A stretch of DNA of 14,049 nucleotides from an uncultured Clostridium sp. (lineage in GTDB: Bacteria > Bacillota > Clostridia > Lachnospirales > Lachnospiraceae): NCBI GenBank assembly GCA_938036545.1, contig CALHQJ010000026.1, forward strand, positions 1-14,049, in the 5' to 3' direction. Below are positions 1 to 5,780 of this stretch, in pieces. The notes beneath the pieces were generated by a model, which saw nothing but the letters and a program-made list of their open reading frames with translations, searched no databases and was not told the origin of the DNA. The first letter of the stretch is position 1. Every line of letters starts with the position of its first letter. Position numbers and translations under genes: made by a program.

Positions 1-2
1 AG

Positions 3-8
3 TATAAT
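3..8 (+). promoter_or_regulatory. Possible -10 element upstream of the first gene
   Basis: The hexamer TATAAT matches the sigma-A -10 consensus exactly. Its -35 partner would lie before the window, so this cannot be confirmed. It would start a transcript near position 15 with a leader of about 60 nt before the ATG at 75. A perfect hexamer in AT-rich DNA is weak evidence alone. Confidence 0.25.
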
Positions 9-43
9 ATGATATGTTTTAGGTCTTGCCATAATGAATCACC

Positions 44-74
44 GCCGTTTCTTTTTAGTATATCATGAAACGGC
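44..74 (+). repeat. 8-bp inverted repeat abutting the first start codon
   Basis: GCCGTTTC at 44-51 and GAAACGGC at 67-74 are perfect inverted repeats around a 15-nt loop. The right arm ends directly before the ATG at 75 and takes the place where a Shine-Dalgarno sequence would sit. It could be an operator, an RNA hairpin limiting initiation, or chance. There is no T-tract, so it is not a terminator for transcription coming from outside the window. Confidence 0.35.
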
Positions 75-845
75 ATGAAGCAAAAGAATAATTGTGTTAA
101 ATATAAATATGTCAATACACTAGATATCAATATCACTTATACCGGACGGGAAGATGAATATCCAGAAGAATATACCCTGACAATACAGTCTGGCAGCATG
201 GAGTGTAATTTCAATTTTCGAAGCTATGGCAACTGTGAACCGTTTTTTGTAAAAAATACAGACGGAAGCTGTTATCTGTATCTGTTCACCAGCCATGAGA
301 ATGATTACAGCGTTTTACTGATATATAAAATAACAAATTCCGATGTTACCCCTGCCTCTTTAGATAATTTCGCTCCGTTCTGCCTGGAACAGAATTATGA
401 AGAGCTGGAAACCAATCTGGAGAACTCCTATCGTTCGGCTCACAGAACACTCAATTACACCCTTACAAATCCGGAGCATATGATGCTGTCGTCCCGCCTG
501 AGTACACTCAGCACCTGTTTTGGATGCAAGGATTATCACGCAAATGTAGCAGGAGTGCCTCAGTCAGAACAGGATTTTCTCATATCCGATCCTCTGCGCT
601 TTCAGTTAAAACAGGATTTTGAGCTGGAGCTTTGCGGAAAGGACGAAAAGCCGTCCGGCAAAAATCAGATCGTTTCAAAGGGTGCCGTCCTGTATCCCTA
701 TGCTACAGACGGAATCAGCTATCTGCTGTTTAAGGATGCAGATGGAACTCTTTTCTATGCAGAGATTGAGGTAAACCAATATCCTCAGCTTATAAATGGT
801 GTTATTGCAGAGGATGTATTTGACGGTATGAGATATGCTGGATGA
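75..845 (+). CDS. Unrecognised 256-aa protein, possibly a gene fragment
   Basis: I do not recognise a family. The 256-aa product is acidic and rich in Tyr, Asn and beta-prone segments, with repeated stretches such as FVKNTDGSCYLYLF and LLFKDADGTLFYAEIEV that suggest a beta-rich globular fold. No signal peptide or membrane segment is visible. An in-frame TGA at 66-68 limits upstream extension, and the ATG at 75 has no recognisable Shine-Dalgarno sequence. That makes this either a weakly translated gene or the 3' part of a longer secreted or lipoprotein gene whose N-terminus was lost. The next in-frame Met lies at 201 and has no better ribosome binding site. The gene ends before a good terminator, so it is transcriptionally separate from the sulfatase operon. 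Codon use looks like that of the operon. Coding assignment is fairly safe; start and function are not. Confidence 0.6.
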   Translation: MKQKNNCVKYKYVNTLDINITYTGREDEYPEEYTLTIQSGSMECNFNFRSYGNCEPFFVKNTDGSCYLYLFTSHENDYSVLLIYKITNSDVTPASLDNFAPFCLEQNYEELETNLENSYRSAHRTLNYTLTNPEHMMLSSRLSTLSTCFGCKDYHANVAGVPQSEQDFLISDPLRFQLKQDFELELCGKDEKPSGKNQIVSKGAVLYPYATDGISYLLFKDADGTLFYAEIEVNQYPQLINGVIAEDVFDGMRYAG

Positions 846-856
846 GTGGAATACTG

Positions 857-881
857 ATCAGCTTCCTGACGGAAGCTTGAT
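857..881 (+). other. Small hairpin after the first gene
   Basis: GCTTCC at 861-866 pairs with GGAAGC at 871-876 over a 4-nt loop. The stem extends outward by four more pairs with one bulged T at 878. It lies 12 nt after the stop codon and has no T-tract. It may protect the mRNA 3' end ahead of the true terminator at 929-962. Confidence 0.35.
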
Positions 882-928
882 GAGCCAAAGCGTTCTAAAA
901 AAGTAAATCAAATAAAAAGCATCATTCA

Positions 929-962
929 CAGAGGCGGTATTTTTTGATACCCCTCTGTTTTT
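929..962 (+). terminator. Rho-independent terminator of the first gene
   Basis: The arms are 929-940 and 947-957. The stem CAGAGG..GGTAT pairs with ATACC..CCTCTG, with one bulged C at 935 and a 6-nt T-rich loop. Five Ts (958-962) follow directly. It ends transcription of the 75-845 gene and insulates it from the sulfatase operon. Confidence 0.8.
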
Positions 963-1191
963 ATGTCACAGGAAATTTCTATGACAGGAAAGCGCTCCAA
1001 AGAAATCCCCCTGCGGAAAAGAAAAACACGTTCCTCTTTTATGCATATTACATAGTATCTGCTATAAAAAAACGAATAATCTCACCATTATTAATAAAGC
1101 ACCAATAAAATAAAGCAATTTAAAACAAAATAATGCACAAAACTTTGTTGTTTTATTTATGTATTTAAGACAAAAAAACGGTTAAAAATGT

Positions 1192-1256
1192 CGGAATAAT
1201 GAATAAAAAGTAAAAAATAAAAAATTCACCCTTCCGGCAATAAAGAAAAGTAAAAA
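1192..1256 (+). promoter_or_regulatory. Direct repeat, candidate AraC-type regulator site
   Basis: The 11-mer AAAAGTAAAAA occurs at 1206-1216 and 1246-1256, exactly 40 bp apart, about four helical turns. Each copy is preceded by a CGG triplet followed by an A/T-rich stretch (CGG at 1192-1194 and 1235-1237), so the repeat units are about 22-25 nt with a 3-nt length difference. The downstream copy lies just before the position of the -35 element of the promoter at 1284-1292. AraC-family regulators such as the one encoded at 9020-10528 typically bind tandem direct repeats there. The low complexity of the DNA tempers confidence. Confidence 0.4.
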
Positions 1257-1283
1257 GATCTAAAACACAAAAAAAGGCCCTCT

Positions 1284-1292
1284 TGTTATAAT
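1284..1292 (+). promoter_or_regulatory. Extended -10 promoter of the sulfatase/ABC operon
   Basis: TG-T-TATAAT (TG at 1284-1285, TATAAT at 1287-1292) is a perfect extended -10 element. The hexamer 17 bp upstream (1264-1269, AACACA) is a poor -35, as expected at an activator-dependent promoter. The predicted start is near 1299, giving a leader of about 49 nt with AAGGAGG at 1332-1338, 9 nt before the ATG at 1348. Confidence 0.6.
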
Positions 1293-1347
1293 AAAGACAA
1301 CAAAACAAGTGCAGAATGGCTGCAGAATTTTAAGGAGGAACGTGATT

Positions 1348-2412
1348 ATGAAGTTGAAAAAAGGAGTAGCTCTTTTACTGGCGTCAGCAGCAATGGTATC
1401 CCTTGCAGGATGCGGAGGAAATTCTGGTGGAAGTGGAAGCAATGCTTCAAATGCAGCAGGGGGAAACAGTGAACTCCCGACTCTGCGTGTAGCAGCAATG
1501 CCAACCATTACCAGCCTTCCCACATATTATATCCAGAAAAACGGACTGGATGAAAAAGCAGGCTTTAAAATGGAAGTTACCATGTTTGATACCGGGGCTC
1601 CTATGAATGAAGCCCTGGCTGCAGACTTATGGGATGTAGGGCAGATGGGTGCAGCCGCAGTAACCGGCATGGCAAACTATGATGAGCTGATTATCGGTGA
1701 AGTTCTGGAATCTACCGATGGACAGGGCGTATTTGTTTCTCCGGACTGTCCTGTAGCACAGGACACTGGTTTTAATCCATCCTTTCCCACTGTGCTTGGA
1801 AGCCCGGAATCCGTTTCAGGCATTACCATTTTAACTCCAGTAGGAACTGCTCAGCACTTTACCGTTTTAAAATGGCTGGAAAAGCTGGGAATGGAGCCGA
1901 CAGATGTCAATATTGTAAACATGGACACCGTACAGGCTTATCAGGCACTGCAGGCCGGACAGGGCGATGCTGCTTCCTTGAATGTTCCTACCTTCTTTGA
2001 TGCAAAAAACGACGGCATGGTACAGGTTGCTAACCTGGCCGATATGGGTACTCGTTATGTAGATATGATTGTAGGAAACAGAAAGTCACTGGATGGCAAA
2101 TCTGATTTAATGCAGGGCTATATCAACTGTGCATTAGAGGCCTGTGAAGCCCTGGAAAAGGATCCGGACATGGCAGCAGATTTGCTGGTAGAATTTTTGC
2201 AGGATGCAGGTATTGAAACCAGCAAGGAAAACTGTGTAGCAGACCTGAATCGTGTAAACTGGCTGACCAAGGATGAGTGGAAGGGCCGCGAGCTTGGAAA
2301 CTTCGCAAAGGAATTAGGCGAATTCTATGTAGAGCAGGGACAGCTGGAAGCAAGTGCAACCGAAAAATTCAACACCAATATAATTACTGATTTTGTAAAG
2401 GATTACCAGTAA
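1348..2412 (+). CDS. ABC transporter substrate-binding lipoprotein (SsuA/NMT1-like)
   Basis: This 354-aa extracytoplasmic solute-binding protein is anchored to the membrane outer face. Residues 1-22 form a lipoprotein signal: KLKK, a hydrophobic core, then lipobox LAGC with Cys22 as the lipidated residue. A Gly/Ser/Asn-rich linker (about 23-42) follows. The mature part begins TLRVAAMPTITSLPTYYIQ and contains features such as DLWDVGQMGAAAV and ILTPVGTAQHF, typical of the NMT1/SsuA/TauA fold that binds sulfonates, sulfate esters, taurine, nitrate or pyrimidine precursors. I chose the ATG at 1348 because AAGGAGG lies 9 nt upstream; the longer GTG start at 1309 would put 13 residues before the signal peptide. 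It is the first gene of the operon, followed by two permeases and two ATPases. The ligand cannot be read from sequence; adjacency to sulfatases suggests a sulfate ester. Family assignment is firm, ligand is inference. Confidence 0.9.
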   Translation: MKLKKGVALLLASAAMVSLAGCGGNSGGSGSNASNAAGGNSELPTLRVAAMPTITSLPTYYIQKNGLDEKAGFKMEVTMFDTGAPMNEALAADLWDVGQMGAAAVTGMANYDELIIGEVLESTDGQGVFVSPDCPVAQDTGFNPSFPTVLGSPESVSGITILTPVGTAQHFTVLKWLEKLGMEPTDVNIVNMDTVQAYQALQAGQGDAASLNVPTFFDAKNDGMVQVANLADMGTRYVDMIVGNRKSLDGKSDLMQGYINCALEACEALEKDPDMAADLLVEFLQDAGIETSKENCVADLNRVNWLTKDEWKGRELGNFAKELGEFYVEQGQLEASATEKFNTNIITDFVKDYQ

Positions 2413-2447
2413 ACAATCCATTAAATCGTAACAGTTCAGCCTTGCAT

Positions 2448-2476
2448 CTTCTTGCCCGCTTACAGCGGATAAGAAG
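2448..2476 (+). other. Hairpin after the binding-protein gene
   Basis: CTTCTT (2448-2453) pairs with AAGAAG (2471-2476) and CCGCT (2456-2460) with AGCGG (2464-2468), separated by a 2x2 internal loop and closed by a 3-nt loop. It begins 35 nt after the stop of the binding-protein gene and has no T-tract. Such intercistronic hairpins often protect the upstream message, so that binding protein is made in excess of membrane subunits. Confidence 0.5.
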
Positions 2477-2531
2477 CTTTAGGCGTCCGCCTTATGTGGA
2501 TTCAGTCAGAAAAAGGCAACCTGCAAAGAAT

Positions 2532-2558
2532 GGCCTGCGACAAGGTTTGCTGCAGGCC
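2532..2558 (+). promoter_or_regulatory. Intercistronic attenuator-like hairpin with competing fold
   Basis: GGCCTGC (2532-2538) pairs perfectly with GCAGGCC (2552-2558), followed by GTTTTCC, a weak terminator. An upstream CCTGCA (2520-2525) can instead pair with TGCAGG (2551-2556), which excludes the terminator-like stem. This could set the ratio of binding protein to permease, or be a regulated attenuator. No start or leader peptide is evident. Confidence 0.4.
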
Positions 2559-2605
2559 GTTTTCCTTAGAAATAGGCTTTATGTGTGGAAAGGTGTGAAA
2601 AGCGA

Positions 2606-3400
2606 ATGAAGGAGTTATTTCAAAAATATAAGTTTCAGTTGATTTCCGTATGCTCATTTTTGTTTGTGCTTCTGGTCTGGCAGCTGGTTACTGATGTATT
2701 CCATCTGGTAAGCCCTGTTATGCTTCCAAGCCCGACAAAAATTTTAAATACGCTTTGGTATAAGCTGACTGGAGGTACAGTACCTGATGGTTCGTCACTG
2801 TTCGAAAACATCTGGTCCAGTCTGAAAATCGCCTTGGGCGGTTATGTAGTAGGTGTCTTAATCGGAGTTCCCTTGGGAATCGGAATGGCATGGAGCCGCC
2901 GCTTTGAGCTGTTTGCAAAGCCTCTGTTTGATATTATCCGTCCTGTTCCAGCACTTGCATGGATTCCTTTGATGATTTTATGGCTGGGTATCGGTTACGC
3001 ATCTAAGGTCGGCATCATTTTCTTTGCTGCCTTTATCAGTGCGACCGTAAACTCTTATACCGGAATCCGCCGTACCAGTCAGGTCCACCTGTGGGTTGGA
3101 AAAACCTTTGGGGCAACCAATCGTCAGCTTTTGTTTAAGGTGGCAATCCCCACAGCTCTCCCTATGATTTTTACCGGTCTTCGTCTGGCTCTGGGCTCTG
3201 CATGGGTTGCACTGGTAGCCGCTGAAATGCTTGCAGCTACAAGCGGACTGGGATATATGATTCAGATGGCCCGTATGCTGGGACGCCCAGATGTCATTAT
3301 CGTTGGTATGCTGACCATTGGATTTGTAGGACTGCTTTTAAATACCGTTCTGGAAAGACTGCAGAAACGTTTTGTAAGGAGGGGAAGACAGCATGATTGA
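2606..3400 (+). CDS. ABC transporter permease, SsuC-like, subunit 1
   Basis: This 264-aa inner-membrane permease belongs to the binding-protein-dependent family, with about six hydrophobic segments (roughly 11-34, 74-96, 115-131, 134-150, 186-210 and 231-250). The motif RPVPALAWIPLMILWLGIG (112-130) is typical of SsuC/TauC/NrtB permeases. The loop that docks on the ATPase has lost the usual EAA: positions 163-165 read WVG, followed by KTFGATNRQ and the IPTALP end. I chose the ATG at 2606 because AGGTG at 2591-2595 lies 10 nt upstream; the GTG at 2585 lacks a ribosome binding site. It overlaps the next permease by 8 nt, so translation is probably coupled and the two proteins likely pair as a heterodimer. 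It follows the binding-protein gene after a 193-nt structured spacer. Confidence 0.9.
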   Translation: MKELFQKYKFQLISVCSFLFVLLVWQLVTDVFHLVSPVMLPSPTKILNTLWYKLTGGTVPDGSSLFENIWSSLKIALGGYVVGVLIGVPLGIGMAWSRRFELFAKPLFDIIRPVPALAWIPLMILWLGIGYASKVGIIFFAAFISATVNSYTGIRRTSQVHLWVGKTFGATNRQLLFKVAIPTALPMIFTGLRLALGSAWVALVAAEMLAATSGLGYMIQMARMLGRPDVIIVGMLTIGFVGLLLNTVLERLQKRFVRRGRQHD

Positions 3401-4196
3401 TTCTACAACAAATAGCCGTTTTTCAAATAAACAGTTGATTGTAATCTACACTATTATTTCTCTGGTATCTCTGCTTATTGTTTGGGAGCTGGCTGCCAGA
3501 TTTACCGGCGCATCCATGTTTCTTCCTCCGGCAAGTCAGGTTCTTGCAGCGTTTTTCAGAAGCTTTGTAGAACCGATTGGTAAACGCACCATGCTGGCGC
3601 ATGTAGGGGTCAGTCTGTACCGGGTGGCCGTTGCTTTTTTCTTTGCCACGATTGCAGGCATTGCCCTTGGTGTAGGAATGGGATATTCCAGAACCTTTGA
3701 AGCTATTTTTAAACCTATTTTTGAATTTATCCGTCCGATTCCGCCTCTGGCATGGATTCCCCTGTCCATCTTGTGGTTTGGGCTTGGCGATACCGGAAAA
3801 TTCTTCATTATTTTTTTAGGATGCTTCTGTTTCATTACGGTAAACACCTATGACGGTGCAAAAAATGTGGATCCGGAATTAATCGGAGCAGCCCGTATGC
3901 TGGGAGCCAACGAACGCCAGGTATTCTTCGAAATTGTGCTTCCGTCCTCTGTTCCTTATATTTTCGCAGGTCTTCAGATTGCTGTAACCGCTGGATGGAG
4001 CGCAGTAGTAGGCGCAGAGATGATTCAGTCCAATGAAGGTGTTGGATGGATGATTGTACGTGGAATGAATACCGGAAATACGGTACAGATCATGGTTGGT
4101 ATCGTCGCAATTGGTATCGTAGGCTTTATACTGGCGAATTTAACCAGTGCATTAGAAAGGAGACTGTGCGCATGGAACGAGCAGAAGGGAATGTAA
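3393..4196 (+). CDS. ABC transporter permease, SsuC-like, subunit 2
   Basis: The second permease (267 aa) is homologous to the first, with hydrophobic segments near 15-35, 72-97, 116-131, 136-151, 188-210 and 232-251. It carries the family motif RPIPPLAWIPLSILWFGLG (114-132). Its coupling loop is closer to consensus than that of subunit 1: GAARMLGANERQ at 165-176 keeps the AA pair and the key Gly171, then VLPSSVP. AAGGAGG at 3376-3382 sits 10 nt before the ATG, and the ATG lies inside the end of the previous gene. It overlaps the ATPase gene by 25 nt, suggesting translational coupling through the whole transporter. Two distinct permease genes, rather than one homodimer-forming SsuC, fit with the two distinct ATPases. 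Confidence 0.92.
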   Translation: MIDSTTNSRFSNKQLIVIYTIISLVSLLIVWELAARFTGASMFLPPASQVLAAFFRSFVEPIGKRTMLAHVGVSLYRVAVAFFFATIAGIALGVGMGYSRTFEAIFKPIFEFIRPIPPLAWIPLSILWFGLGDTGKFFIIFLGCFCFITVNTYDGAKNVDPELIGAARMLGANERQVFFEIVLPSSVPYIFAGLQIAVTAGWSAVVGAEMIQSNEGVGWMIVRGMNTGNTVQIMVGIVAIGIVGFILANLTSALERRLCAWNEQKGM

Positions 4197-4960
4197 AAAC
4201 AGGAGCTGCCGTGCTGGAATGCCGGAATGTAGGACGCAGTTTTGAAAGCTATGATGGAAGCGGACGCAATGAGGTCCTCCGCGGAATGAATTTTGAAGTG
4301 CATGAAAATGAATTTCTGGTACTGTTTGGGGCCGGACAGTGCGGAAAAACAACTCTTCTGAATATTTTAGCCGGTCTGGATATGCCGACAGATGGCGAAG
4401 TATATACCCGAGGAAAAAAAGTAACCGGACCTGCTCCTGAGCGGGGGGTTGTTTACCAGAAGACCTCTCTTTTCCCATGGATGACTGTCGAAGAAAACGT
4501 TGGCTTTGGACCAAAGGTACGCCATCTTCCAGCTGAAGAGAAAAATTCCAGAGTCAAGAAATATCTGGAATTAGTCGGACTTACTGGATTTGAAAAAAGT
4601 TATCCCAGTCAGCTTTCCGGTGGTATGCGCCAGCGCGTAGGAATTGCCCGGGCTTATGCCAATCAGCCGGATATTATGCTGATGGATGAGCCATTTGGTC
4701 ATCTGGATGCCCAGACCCGTTATATGATGGAGGAAGAACTTCAGAGGATTTGGCAAAAGGAAAAACGAACTGTTATATTTGTTACCAACAATATTGAAGA
4801 GGCGCTGTTCTTAGCAGACCGCATTATATTGCTGACAAACTGTCCAACCCATATTAAGAAGGAGTATGTCATCAATATGCCCCATCCTCGTGATTATGTG
4901 GATCCTGAATTTTTGCGTCTGCGCCAGTTAATTACCGATAATATGGATCTGACGCTGTAA
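4172..4960 (+). CDS. ABC transporter ATPase, subunit 1 (H-loop His replaced by Asn)
   Basis: This 262-aa SsuB/TauB/NrtD-type ATPase powers the importer. The Walker A motif (53-61) reads GAGQCGKTT; the usual fourth-position Gly is Gln56. Q-loop Gln96, signature LSGGM (148-152), Walker B IMLMDE (168-173) with catalytic Glu173, and D-loop LD (178-179) are present. The H-loop, normally VTHD, reads VTNN, so the switch histidine is Asn206 (codon AAC at 4787-4789). The ATG at 4172 is chosen because AAAGGAG at 4156-4162 lies 9 nt upstream; a longer frame starting at 4046 would only add sequence overlapping the permease. The signature is intact, so this subunit can complete the ATP site of its partner, while its own nucleotide-binding face looks catalytically weakened. 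Family is certain; functional loss is inferred. Confidence 0.93.
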   Translation: MERAEGNVKTGAAVLECRNVGRSFESYDGSGRNEVLRGMNFEVHENEFLVLFGAGQCGKTTLLNILAGLDMPTDGEVYTRGKKVTGPAPERGVVYQKTSLFPWMTVEENVGFGPKVRHLPAEEKNSRVKKYLELVGLTGFEKSYPSQLSGGMRQRVGIARAYANQPDIMLMDEPFGHLDAQTRYMMEEELQRIWQKEKRTVIFVTNNIEEALFLADRIILLTNCPTHIKKEYVINMPHPRDYVDPEFLRLRQLITDNMDLTL

Positions 4961-4976
4961 GAGAGGAGAGAATACC

Positions 4977-5726
4977 ATGCAGGATAATAAAATGCCAAAG
5001 GTACAGGTGCGAAATCTGACCAAAAAATTCGGAGATCTTCTTGTTTTAAATGATATTTCCTTTGATGTGCGTTCCGGAGAATTTTTATGCATTGTAGGTC
5101 CTACGGGATGCGGAAAAACAACGTTTTTAAATAGCCTGACAAAGCTCTACCAGCCTACGGCCGGCGAAATTTTACTGGACGGGGAACCTGTAGATTTAAA
5201 GAAACATAACATTGCCTATATTTTCCAGGAATATTCTACTATGCCCTGGCTGACTGTAGAAGAAAATGTTGGTTTTGGTCTGGATATTAAGGGTGTGGAA
5301 AAAGAAAAGGCAAAAGCTCTTGTAAATGAATATCTGGACATTGTGGGATTGACCAAATACCGCAAATACTATCCAGATCAGCTGTCTGCCAGTATGCTTC
5401 AGCGTGTTGTAATTGCAAGAGCATTCGCAACCCAGCCGGATTTACTGCTGATGGACGAGCCCTATGGTCAGCTGGATATCCAGCTTCGCTATCATCTGGA
5501 AGACGAGCTGATCAGCTTATGGCAGAGAACTGGTACCACCGTTCTTTTCATTACTCATAACATTGAAGAGGCTGTTTACATGGGCGAGCGGATCCTGGTG
5601 CTGACCAACAAGCCTACCAGTATTAAATGCGCTATTGACAACAATTTGCCTCGCCCAAGAGACATTGCCAGCCCGGATTTCGTAAAACTTCGTAACGAAG
5701 TAACAGATCTGATTAAATGGTGGTAA
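4977..5726 (+). CDS. ABC transporter ATPase, subunit 2 (degenerate signature LSASM)
   Basis: The second ATPase (249 aa) has consensus Walker A GPTGCGKTT (41-49), Gln84 in the Q-loop, Walker B LLLMDE (156-161) with Glu161, D-loop LD, and an intact H-loop His194 in ITHN. The signature that should read LSGGQ/M is LSASM at 136-140 (bases 5382-5396), so both glycines are lost. The rest of the helical domain, including LQRVVIARAF, is normal, so this is a specific change and not general decay. It lies 16 nt after subunit 1 with AGGAG at 4964-4968. The arrangement binding protein, permease, permease, ATPase, ATPase suggests one heteromeric importer in which this subunit supplies the working nucleotide-binding face and subunit 1 supplies the working signature. 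Confidence 0.93.
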   Translation: MQDNKMPKVQVRNLTKKFGDLLVLNDISFDVRSGEFLCIVGPTGCGKTTFLNSLTKLYQPTAGEILLDGEPVDLKKHNIAYIFQEYSTMPWLTVEENVGFGLDIKGVEKEKAKALVNEYLDIVGLTKYRKYYPDQLSASMLQRVVIARAFATQPDLLLMDEPYGQLDIQLRYHLEDELISLWQRTGTTVLFITHNIEEAVYMGERILVLTNKPTSIKCAIDNNLPRPRDIASPDFVKLRNEVTDLIKWW

Positions 5727-5737
5727 TGGAATAAAAC

Positions 5738-5766
5738 TTTACACCAGACAGACATACTGCTATAAT
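5738..5766 (+). promoter_or_regulatory. Near-consensus internal promoter overlapping the sulfatase 1 leader
   Basis: TTTACA (5738-5743, one mismatch to TTGACA), a 17-bp spacer, and TATAAT (5761-5766) preceded by TGC give a strong predicted sigma-A promoter with an extended -10. The start would be near 5773, inside the Shine-Dalgarno sequence AGGAGGTG (5768-5775) of the next gene, leaving an untranslated leader of only about 8 nt. It could express the downstream kinase, regulator and second sulfatase while barely translating sulfatase 1. Confidence 0.6.
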
Positions 5767-5780
5767 CAGGAGGTGTTCCA

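Larger units (their letters stand above)
963..1347. other. AT-rich control region with no gene
   Basis: This 385-bp stretch holds no credible coding sequence. From about 1060 on it is very AT-rich with many A-tracts, as expected for bent promoter DNA. It contains an 8-bp inverted repeat (TAAAACAA at 1121-1128 and TTGTTTTA at 1148-1155), an imperfect direct repeat at 1192-1256, an extended -10 promoter at 1284-1292, and the ribosome binding site AAGGAGG at 1332-1338 for the lipoprotein gene. The short antisense frame here runs through A-tracts and is not credible. Confidence 0.6.

Noticed and set aside
1206..1256. CRISPR-like reading of the A-rich repeats
   Set aside because: There are only two copies with short identity, no regular spacers, and no cas genes.
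1309..1347. Upstream GTG start for the binding protein
   Set aside because: It would place 13 residues ahead of a textbook lipoprotein signal; the ATG at 1348 has a perfect AAGGAGG at proper spacing.
1260..1523. Minus-strand frame over the operon promoter
   Set aside because: The translation is simply the complement of the lipoprotein signal region and A-tracts, with no initiation signal.
2481..2492. Palindrome AGGCGTCCGCCT as a hairpin
   Set aside because: Only two bases would remain in the loop, which is too short for a stable stem; a possible protein site, but with no support.
4046..4171. Upstream ATG start for ATPase 1
   Set aside because: It would overlap the permease by 151 nt, lacks a ribosome binding site, and adds residues not seen in SsuB-like ATPases.
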